64,000 bases of DNA, from the NCBI GenBank assembly GCA_025602915.1, contig JAHLJZ010000016.1, forward strand, positions 124,001 through 188,000, given 5' to 3'. This DNA is from Paraphysoderma sedebokerense. Lineage: Eukaryota > Blastocladiomycota > Physodermatomycetes > Physodermatales > Physodermataceae. The stretch's first letter is position 1; every line of letters starts with the position of its first letter. The position numbers were made by a program, and so were the translations under genes. Of the stretch, positions 12,706 through 22,673 are shown piece after piece. The notes below the pieces were generated by a model. It ran no database searches and was not told the DNA's origin. It was given only the letters and a program-made list of their open reading frames with translations.

Positions 12706-14831
12706 ATGGGAATATCTCCATTGATTGTGTTATTAATATGTGTCACCGCTGCCATCGCTCCTCTTCCTCCGAGCTCGGCCCTGAACCCTGGATTATCGGC
12801 AAATCCACAAATCCCTTCAGGCCACCTCGCTAAATCAAACCCGCTAGTCTCATTTTCATCCAGAGTACATCCTGCATCAATTTCTAGGCATCATCGTTTG
12901 CCTTTAGCAGCTAGCTTAAATTCTGAATCTCCTAATCAAAATCGACAAAATGAAGTGATTCGCATTACCCATCCGACAGAGTTTGACAAACACAGATCGA
13001 CCTTGTCTGACGACGACGAAGGACCAATCATAGGTCCACCGGTTGCAGTTGGAAATAGCATACCCCCGAATGATCTGAAAATGAAGGCAGAAAGATTCTT
13101 TGTAACTTTCAGGAGAAAGATATCTAAATTGGAATGTAAGGAATTCATGTGTGGTATCGGTCAATTTGAAAGATGTTCTTACCCTTGAATTTCCAGTCTG
13201 GAATCATATTCGAAAGGTCAAATCACTGTGTCTTCAGGAAATTAAAAGAGGCACTCACGGATTCAACGGTGAATTACCCCGGATAATAGATATATTGGAA
13301 TTCCAGCCTTCACAGAAACTTCCTGAGGGTAAATACAGCTTTTTGTATCTTGCAGCCGTGAAGACGATAGCATTCGTTTAACTCAATCCACTTAAGGAAT
13401 TCACGCATACGTCGCAGTTCTTTCGATTACAGTGCTCCAAGAAATCATCAAAACATGGGGAGTGCGCATTGTGCGGGACTATCCCGTCAGTCTAGATATT
13501 GCGGAACAAACTTCTGCATCGCGGATGAAGAAGGAAGCCTTAAGACTCAAAAGAAGAGCTATAGATGAAGGCGAACCTGAGGTGGTTTCTCCACTAATTC
13601 AGCAGAGTATCGGTACTGACAAAACAAAGGGGAACTGGGGCATTGATAGAATAGACCAGCCAAGCAACATCAGAGACGGATATTTTAACTACTATCCAGC
13701 AGCCGGACAGGACGTTCGAGTGTTTGTGTTGGACAGGTGAACCGCTTTTCGTGATTTTTGGAATAACGCTTTCACTAACAGCAACACATCACAGCGGGAT
13801 CAATCCATCTTCCTCCTTCGAAGATCGGCTGCAAAAGAGTAAAAACTACATATATCAGGAGAATGATAGGGATTACATTGAACATGGTACATTTGTTGCG
13901 TCCCTTATTGGATCCGTAGAATTTGGTGTCGCCAAGAATGTCATATTACACCCATATAAATTCATTCAGAATTCGCAGTCCACATGGTTCACCGAAATCA
14001 TGAGAGGAATGTATCACGCCACCAAAGACATCGATGAATTGATAAAGAAGAATCAGAATGAAAAGATCATCGTGCATATTCCTTTCGCGCACGATTTCAA
14101 GGATCAGGTCGTATTCCCACCACAAACGGGGGCTGAAGATTCGAAAAGACATGAGATTGAATTATTAGCTGTATGTTAAACTTCCGAATTACAGTTATAT
14201 TAGGCACATGACTAATGTTGTAAGTACTTTCATAGTTAAAAATGACCGAATCAGGAGCCACGGTAATTCAGGCAATTGGTAATCGGCGACAAAATCCTTG
14301 TCGGTATACACTTACCCGCCTAGATGAAGTCATTAAAGTTGCGGCAGTAGACGATAAAGATTGGTTATGGGAAAACTCAAATATCGGGAAGTGTGCTTCA
14401 CTTTTGGCGTATGTATCTGAGCACTATTCATCAGACGATCAAAATTAAACTTTAGTCTAATATTTTTACCAACAAAATTCAGACCAGGTGTCGACGTTCT
14501 GGGATTCGGGACGTCAGCTAAGAAGGCTGGTATTCGATCGAGCACCGCATTTGGGTCAGGTAAGTTATTTGTTACCTTTGATGAGTCACTTGATAGAAAC
14601 TAATAAGGGATTGCAATAGCTCACGCAGCAGGGGTCGCGGCTTTATACCTATCTCACCCTCGATTTGCTTCTATACCTGCAAAAGATTTGCCGGACATCC
14701 TCAAGAAAGAATTAGTAGCCAACGCATGGAAGATACCCAACGGTGATTTGCTAGCTCATGCGTCATTCATTCGGCAAGAAAGCGTGAAAACCCCCGGAAT
14801 AGTTAATGCTCTACCGCAGTTCATGCAATAG
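12706..14831 (+). CDS. Subtilisin-like protein E, predicted inactive (catalytic Ser replaced by Ala)
   Basis: 579 residues from seven exons: 12706-13135, 13197-13328, 13397-13736, 13795-14170, 14236-14408, 14483-14559, 14620-14831. All phases close and no stop interrupts the frame. It has a signal peptide (MGISPLIVLLICVTAAIA) and an I9 propeptide (KAERFFVTFRRKISK). Asp is kept in FVLD/SGINPS, His in EHGTFVAS and Asn in IQAIGNRR. The nucleophile segment aligns with A without gaps over 30 residues, and its GSGTSFAAPH reads RSSTAFGSAH: the catalytic Ser is Ala, and the Gly and Pro around it are also changed. An intact frame with a lost nucleophile suggests a pseudoprotease kept for binding, inhibition or scaffolding, or a recent loss. 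It keeps the seven-exon ancestral structure shared with C and D. Confidence 0.9.
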
Positions 14832-14944
14832 TCAAATAGAGCCACTTCTTTCATATGTACTCTAATATTAATGTAATGATATCTCTTACTTTTGAATAAT
14901 ACGTTATTTGCATATGGACAGAAAGCTACAGCAGCTGTGGAAAA

Positions 14945-17613
14945 TTATGATGTACGGAATAAGCCAGTGACAAGGGATCTCACATTCAACCATTCTTTTC
15001 CCATTAATCCTCCTGATCCTGCGCTACCACTTGTTTGGACACCCCAATTGGATACCAAACTCAGAACCCCTTTGACTGAACCACTAGCAAAATTTACATT
15101 AACATCCCGCCCTCGTTCAACTAAACAGCCTCTAATACATTTCAACACTGTTTCTGCTCGTTTCATTAGAGTGGTAGAATCCACGTGTTCGATTGCCGTG
15201 TCAGGGAGAAGATATATCGGAATCGTCAGATTCAACGAGGGTGATGGCGACTGCGTAGTGAGGATGGTACGAAGAGCGAAAAGCACAGGAGATGATGAAG
15301 GAAGGTCGGATTTTTTATGGTAATCTGTATCGATTACTACGTGGTATAATATATGAAGGAGAGGAAGGGTCGAGTGTCGTGTTATGAATATATCACCTGA
15401 TAATATTTTAGACAAAAAATTCAGAAGAAGTCATGAATCAGCATCTTGAAAGATGACGTACCTTCTTCCACTATTGGCACGCCTTTCGAATCTTTAGGTA
15501 GGTGTTTCTCAATATTATCGAATTGTGCATCCAAGTCCTCAAAATGGAATTCAGTCGATTTAGCACAACAATCATGTAATGCTTCAAATTATCAGTTAGT
15601 ATAGGAATTCAAAGGCTAAGTTTGATGAAAATAATAAGCAAACCCACCTTTGTTACCGACCCATCCCCTTCGAAATTTGACCCAATCCTTAGTTGCGACC
15701 GGTACAATAATAGCTTTAACATCCATTCCATATATTCCAGTTACGGTTTGAGCTTTGACTGCCATATCAGATAAGCTCGGTTTCGTGAATAAATCGTCAA
15801 CAGACTGCTGAGTTAAATGAAGGTGGTACGTGAACTTGAGCTGTGTCCCAAGCGTGATCGAAAAGCTCTCCGTAGGAGGTGGAGCAGGCGGTGTGTTATT
15901 CCTATCGGCGACGTAAGCAGAAACGGGCGTCAAGTGGGATTTTGACGACATTGAGAAACTATGGAGTATAAACACTTACGCATCTTCATTCCGTAAATTC
16001 TCCATGGCTTTCCCTATCCAACTCCCGAGTTTCTTGACCGCTAAATTTACGTTGGTTCCTGTACTCCCATCTTTATCCTTTACTGGAATTGGTTTCTGTT
16101 GTTGGAGAAATGTCAATGGTGACCACATTGGTTTTTTCTGCTTGGGAGTTAAAGGTGTAATTGCGGTAGGTGATTGTGTGAAAGGGATGGACGAGCTTGA
16201 TTGAATTGATTCCATGGAAAGGCGTCGATTAAGAATTTGTTGCTTTTGAGTTTGCGCGTTGATGTAAGAGTTCACTTTTTCGGGTGACTCGAGAAGTAAC
16301 GAAACGGCTTGTTCCTGGGTGTTTTAAAAATGTCAGACTCGTATAAGGTAGAACTATTAAATCCACCGACTCACCATATTGCTCTGAGAGAGGTTCAATG
16401 CGGCCGCTGCTTGTTCTTTACTAAACCCCATTTCTTTGAGTTCTTTTATCTCTTTCAGTCGACTGAAAGAGTCTGACCCGTCCCCCTATACATGAATGAC
16501 AGCATGAGCATTTGAACAACTGCTAGCACACATTAATGGAAAATGAACAACCTTCTTTTTCCGCTCATCTGATGAGCTGCCCGTTTCTCCACCGTCAATT
16601 TGCAACAACTCGGCTGAAGCACTCCGCTTTAGGGAAGGTTTATTCAGAACAGTGGCAATTAAGGTTTTGCTATCTAGTGTTCCAGGTTTAGCGTCTTTCG
16701 ATTGTTGCTGGTATTCGAGGAATAGGTTACAGATGAAGTCACGATACTCTCTTTTTTGGGAAGACCTAAGTTCTTCAAGTTCCGAATTCCAAGTTGCTTG
16801 GGCAATCTCTAGTTCCTAATGCCTTTTTTTCAGTATAACGACTTCACGAAATGACCAATGCCAAAGATTACCTCGAGGTGCTTCGCGACTAGTTCGGAGA
16901 CTTCTCTAGATTTGTTAGCCTCCAACTCTTTGGCGTGTCTGATTAAAATAAACATCAATTAAAGATAGGAATGGAAAAAGTTTTAGAACTATATCATGTC
17001 GGAACTTTACTTTGTTCGAAGATTCGCTAAATCTTGTTCCTTCACTTTGAATACTTCCTCCACGGACTGCGTATAGCTCTGCTCTAACTGGATTAAAGTA
17101 TCAAACAGACCACTTATCGGAGCGTTGATGAGGGCATTGTATGCTTTCGGAAATAACGGCTGATTCGAAATGAGTACCGCATGTTTAAATGTAGCGAAAC
17201 GTGAATACCCTACTCACCGGATCTTTCAACACTTTGCTATATTTAAGAGTTTGCGTTTCATACTGCTTTACGATACCGTCTATATTGTGTTCAATATCCA
17301 GATTATATCTTGGCACTATGAAGTATAATCCTGTTGAGCTTTCAAACATCAAGCATGCTGGAGGTGTGCGGAAACAAGCCATACCTGCTTCCTCTTCCAT
17401 ACTAAGAAGTTTGGCGTCCACTGCCTGCTGTATACTTTGCAACAATTCCACTTCCAAGTAGATTGGTATTTTGTGAACTTCCATCAACTTTTTGAGGGAA
17501 TCCCACACCAATTCCCCTTTCTTGAACGCGGCCTCTACCGTGACTTCATAATTTTCGACGTGAAAATGAAGTTTGGTGGAAACATCAACCGGAAACTTGG
17601 GAATGAAGAGCAT
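14945..17613 (-). CDS. FERRY3/C12orf4 (DUF2362) homologue with an internal UBA segment
   Basis: 715 residues from nine exons: 17613-17218, 17159-17011, 16938-16872, 16815-16552, 16485-16375, 16314-15980, 15901-15648, 15581-15462, 15396-14945. The C-terminal part, with DIFITRHS, LFALRTIL and MKRAETVLKCIRGCL, matches the animal C12orf4/FERRY3 family; the middle is coiled coil (LEANKSREVSELVAKHLEEL). In animals the protein belongs to the Rab5-binding FERRY complex that links mRNA to early endosomes. Residues about 300-340 read KEIKELKEMGFSKEQAAAAL and continue with NLSQSNMEQAVSLLLES, a clear UBA (ubiquitin-binding) fold that I do not recall in the roughly 550-residue animal proteins. The true start may lie upstream: another frame at 17765-17650 (FSVWTHNEIPLYQPP) could be a first exon. 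Confidence 0.82.
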
Positions 17614-17952
17614 TGAGTGTATCTAGTTGTATAAACACCAATTGGTGGCTGATATAAGGGGATTTCGTTGTGAGTCCAAACGCTAAATCGTTGAGTGTGT
17701 GTCGTCGCTGGTTGAGGAACAGATGATGTGGTGGAGTGTGTAGAATCGATTCGAGAATATAACAAAATTGAAGAGTCAGACGTAGATTTATTTGTTATCG
17801 ACCCTGATACTGCATTTGAGTATGTATTATCATTGAGAGGAATGTCACAACACCAGGAATTTATTAGGTGACCATGGCGGCTACAATAAACGCAATTTCC
17901 AACTTAGAAACTCTTGTCATTCAGAAATATAGATACAAGCCGTAATATTCCC

Positions 17953-20324
17953 ATGTCCTCTTCTTGTAATCAACTTCCTAATGTACCATCACATCCTGAA
18001 CAGAGCGCCGCTATGAATATTAATACTGACTCTGTCATCGGTCCGCCAGTTCCTGCTTCTCAAGCAGCGGAGAACGCACCCACTCATGTCGTTCAACCGG
18101 TGTCGGTCCCGCAGCGAAACGAATCAAACCAAAGTAATAAAATTGAATATGATTCTAATTGCTGTAAAGATAATTACTAATTAACTGTTGGCACCTCCCG
18201 TTTCGTACTTGAAGGAGTTCGGTATGCTCATGACCGGCGGCGGCGACAGGCAAATACTCAGAATGTAGGGAATGGTTAACTATTTTTTGCATTATGCGAC
18301 ATTTCTTTAATTACTCGTATCCGTTTTGAATAATTAGGTAGAAACTTCTGACCCAGTTCCGATATACGAATTCGGCATTGACCCTGATGCAGCTAGCGAG
18401 ATCAAATATTACAGCGAGCAATTGTACCGATTATTAAAGCCAGTGATTGCATGTATATGGTTGTCTATCCTCTGGACAAAAATCTCACTATCAGGAAGCG
18501 ATTTTAGGTGCGTAAGTCCTGGATTAAATCTGAAATCGAGCAGCCTGAAATCGAGAGAGAGTGGCTAATCGTCATTTGAAAACTTCTCTGTTCTCCCCCA
18601 GACCGGCCCAATCTGCATGGTCAGTGTTTGATGAATCATCGGCCAATTCGGCGTCGGAGCAGTTCTTGGGCTCATTAGCGAACGCCGGTATTGTTATTGC
18701 CCAAATTATTGTGATGACAGTTATTATCGTGATTTTGTTCAAATATGGATACTTCAAAGTCTGATTCTTAACTTCGCGTTATCTGGAGGAACGAATGTAT
18801 TAACTATGGCGAATTCTAGATACTGTTCGGCTTCTTTGGAATCGTTGTTGTCTTTATACTTGGATTCACAGGCTACGTGCTTTTGCTGTTTGTAATTTTC
18901 TTCGCGGGAACTGTTCGTTTGGCTCTAGCCTGATCGACTTTCTAATCTTTTCAGATCAATACTACAAGTGTGGGTTATTCCGATCGATTATATTACTTTA
19001 GGTATGGCATTCAAACTGAATTGTTGCATTATGGTTCCCCTCTATTGACATTAACCTTGCTGGACGGTCTACAGTATTCGGGCTCTACAACTTCGCAGTT
19101 GTCGGTCTAATTAATGTGTTCTGGCATGGTCCACTGGTTACTCAACAAATTTATTTGGTGTTAATGTCGAGTTTGATGGCTTTCGTATTAACTGGCATTC
19201 AGGAATGGACTACATGGATACTTCTCGGCTTACTCGCTATCTGGGGTTCGTTCTTTTGTATTTTCATGCTCTGTATCCGATGCAAGTATTAATCAATCGT
19301 AAACGTTTTTCCACACAGATCTTTTTGCTGTTCTTACACCGTGCGGACCCCTTCGCATTCTTGTTGAATCGTCACGCCAGCAGGACCAGGAAATTCCAGC
19401 TCTGTTATACTCAGTAGGAACCATGGTTTGGTTCATGGCCACACCTCAACTTTCGACATCTGCTACATCCTTACCAAATTCAAATTCGAGCTCAAATTCA
19501 TCCTTTCCTCCACGGACACAGAGTTTAATCGTATCAAGCAATAACCGAAATACAATACAGGAAGGAAATTCAGCAAATCGGAATAATGGAAGTGCTGCGA
19601 ATGGGAACCCGTACAGTGATAATATACCTTTGATTGATAATGCTAATAGCAATTTGACGACGACTGCTAGATCCAGTGAACCTTTAATTGGGGTATCGGG
19701 GCCGGGCCAGTCGTCGCGGAATCGAGAGGTTCATGGTGGTCGTCAATCTGACGCGGAGGCGTCCCGAGAAGAAGACATTGAAATTGATGATGAAGGTTGT
19801 TTTTCATTGCTTCCCATCTATATGATTCATTTTGAAGTCCTGTGCTGATGATTTCGTTCGTGATGTTCTGGATTCATCTAGATTCAGAATCAAGTGGTCT
19901 CAAACTGGGGCTCGGAGATTTTGTGTTCTACTCTGTGCTAATTGGAAGAGCATGTATGTTACCAATCATTGTTCGATAAGGATAGAATTGTTGAAATTTA
20001 ATTTTATTTCATTCTTTGTCACTTGTAGCGATGACCGATTGGGTTACCACGAGCGCATGTTTCGTCGCCGTCATGACTGTGTGTACTATCTTTACTTCAA
20101 TAATAAATTATAATATTCATGCGCTCTCAATATCTAACGTCATTTAAATGTCTGGATCCATCATATAGGGAATGACACTTACTATCTTTCTTCTTGCCAT
20201 ATTTCAACGGGCATTGCCAGCATTACCTATCTCCATTGCCTTCGGAATTTTATTTTACTTTGTTGTCAATATTGTTGTGACACCGTTCTTGAAGGAAATG
20301 CTCCAAGCCGGGTTGATTATTTAG
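17953..20324 (+). CDS. Presenilin (GxGD intramembrane aspartyl protease)
   Basis: Multi-exon gene encoding the catalytic subunit of a gamma-secretase-like protease. Recognised segments in order: transmembrane stretch IIVMTVIIVILFKYGYF; LFGFFGIVVVFILGFTGYVL; VWVIPIDYITLVFGLYNFAV; QEWTTWILLGLLAIWDLFAV with the first catalytic Asp; a long Ser/Asn-rich loop; KLGLGDFVFYSVLIGRA with the second Asp in GLGD; and RALPALPISIAFG, the PAL signature. The first Asp sits in WD instead of the usual YD. Early exons are 17953-18133, 18215-18264, 18338-18507 and from 18602; the exact junctions around 18760-19080 are less certain. Stop at 20322-20324. The N-terminal cytosolic region (about 80 residues, Ser/Asn/Gln-rich) is not conserved. 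Acts in ER, Golgi or endosomal membranes, with nicastrin, Aph-1 and Pen-2 partners expected elsewhere in the genome. Confidence 0.9.
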
Positions 20325-20880
20325 CGAGAGGAAAGTCTTGTATAGACAATCTCGGAAAGATATATAATATTTAAGAATGAATAAAATGATTTCGTCATAT
20401 CTGTGGTGGAAGGACACTGCATAAAAGCATTTGTAAATAGATCTGCATCTGTTCAACTCTAAGCACTACAACATCAAACTACTTGAATGTGCGTTCACAC
20501 TCTCTTTGGCTGTTCCCAGTCTGTTCCCTCTGTGCTGAGGAGTCGCGGACTGCCGGACACAACAGAGTCACAGACAGGGGACACACACTGGACACACACA
20601 GTCACTCTGCCTCTGATCATGCAAGCAGCACTGTCGATATCATAAGGGACGAGAGTTCTGGCAGAAAAGTCTCGACAGCTGAGAATACTCTGAGAATTCC
20701 TGGATAGTGGATCGACCACGTCCTAACCACGTCATCTTGGTCTGAGTTGGTTTTTGCCACGTATGTTTCCCATTGTGAATTGTCCATCCATGATTCGCAC
20801 TATTCCTTCTCTTCTTCCCTCCCCAACAATCCCAACAATCGCAACAATCAATTCATCCGCAGTCTACTACCTATATCAAA
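20325..20880. other. Intergenic region upstream of the secreted protein gene
   Basis: About 550 bases holding the presenilin 3' end and the next promoter. A CA-rich stretch (near 20578-20605, repeated gacacacac) is the only visible low-complexity feature. Open frames on both strands here look random. Confidence 0.5.
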
Positions 20881-22346
20881 ATGCTCAGAGACGCATATAG
20901 TCGCTTCGTCCTTCTCTACGTCGTCTGTCTCGTCCTCATCTCTACTGTCTATGGACAACAGTTGCCTGCTGCTCAGCGATCTTGGACTTTGACTCCCACA
21001 ACCGGCGCCATTTTGGACTCTGTTATCACCGATCAGGCAATATATGCTATTGATTCAAGCTACAATCTCCATGTCATGTCCTACAATGGTGACAACAGAA
21101 CTATTGCTGCTCCCACTTCTACTCAACTCGTAAACCTCTTCCGCTCGTTGCCAAACAATGATTGGTCTTTCTCACGGTAGGCTGATACCTTTTCCCATAG
21201 CACATTTGTTTAGTGTACTGACCTATCTGATCTTAGACGGGAAGCTACTGTCGCTATGGCTGTGGGACCAAACAATCAAGTTTACATTGCGGTGTGTATG
21301 CCGAGGATGATCATTGAGAAATCGAAGAGTACATAATGTTGACTATAAACTTTGGTACAGGCTTATCCTCTTCCCACAACTACTAGAAATGCATTAGTTG
21401 TATGGCAAGCCAACTTAACCCATACCGTACAATCAAATCTTGTAATCCTGGAACCAAGAAACGAGACATTTGATTTGTTCGGCCGCGCGTTGTATACTCA
21501 CCCGTAAGTCATTTGGTCTTTGTCAATCAATCAATCGTCATTTCATTAACTAACCATCTACACAGTCGTCTTGATCTTTTTATTCCAGATGCCCAAACCC
21601 TCTTGGTTGGATTCAAGAACAGTGCCGCAGACTTACCCAGGGGATTTGCCGTTTCCAGAATCACTATCCCAACAATGGTTGAAGAAAGAACTATTTTTGG
21701 TGGTGCTGCAGAATCTATCATCTTGAACTGTGGTAACAACGAAATCTGTGTTTGGGACACCAATACCACCGGCTCAATTTACACATTACCAAATTTATCT
21801 CTAAGCCGAACTTTCTCCGCGTCAGTTCCTATTGCTTTTGACCCTGCTGTCCTCACCACAGCAGATAATCAACAATTTTATCTTCATCGTAACCCAAGCA
21901 ATTCGGCAATCTACAATTTGATGCGAAGAACTACATCTTCTTCCGCTCCGCTGGCTTCCTTCTCCTTGCCTTATACTATCAACTACGCCAATCCCGGTGG
22001 CGCCGTCGTGTTCGGCTACGGACGAGACCAAAGAGGGGCAGGTTCAGTCTTCGCAGCTTTTACCACTTCAACCAACAGTTCAGTTGGAAGAGGTGGCTCG
22101 GATGTGATCATTGGCCATTACGATTGTAACGGTCGTCAAACTGATAGCATTGTGTTGTCAACTCCATTACTTGATGTCCTCAATAACGCCGCCTATGTCA
22201 CAACTGCATCGGGTGCGGCAAACATCATCGTGGTTGGAACAACTGATGGCGACATTACGAACCCTACTTCCACAGCAACTAGTAGACGAGCTTTTGTTTC
22301 TCTTTTCAGACCTTTCACATTGACCGAGACTACTTGCTTCGCTTAA
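20881..22346 (+). CDS. Secreted protein, possible beta-propeller, unrecognised
   Basis: 424 residues from four exons with exact phase: 20881-21176, 21237-21291, 21361-21503, 21566-22346. Residues 1-26 (LYVVCLVLISTVYG core) form a signal peptide cut near YGQQ. The mature part is rich in Ser/Thr/Asn and short beta-strand-like blocks ending in turns (SVITDQAIYAIDSSYNLHV, TVAMAVGPNNQVYIA, SIILNCGNNEICVWDTNTTG), a rhythm typical of beta-propellers, with several N-glycosylation sequons (NRT, NLT, NTT, NSS). No transmembrane segment or catalytic motif is visible. Codon use is noticeably regular and C-ending, suggesting high expression. It could be a wall or extracellular protein; the function is not known to me. 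Confidence 0.82.
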
Positions 22347-22673
22347 TGATGTGTAACTGCAAAGGTGGAGTCGTTTCTATGTGTAAATACAAGAAATTTT
22401 CGTTCATATTCTTTTACTTTAAGTACTGTGGAAAGAAGGAGTTGAGCTGGCATAAATAAAATCTAAACTTTATTCATCCGTGGCAATACTCTTTTTTTGA
22501 ATCAATCGCTCGCGAAGTGGCGAGCATAACCTGACTTGAGCAGAAACAGGTAGCGCGCTCGAGGGACCAACATTTTAAAGGCATAATATATATTCTTTTT
22601 CCAGTGTGCAACAGAAAAGATGCTCTATTGGAATATAAATGAAACTAATGCATAAGCCAAAATCTACCAGAAA
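22347..22673. other. Convergent 3' intergenic region
   Basis: About 330 bases between the 3' ends of the secreted protein gene and the M32 peptidase gene. It contains AATAAA-type signals (for example ataaataaaat near 22452) and nothing else that I can support. Confidence 0.5.

Noticed and set aside
14892-15323. 143-codon plus-strand frame
   Set aside because: It lies antisense to the last FERRY3 exon, whose protein matches a known family.
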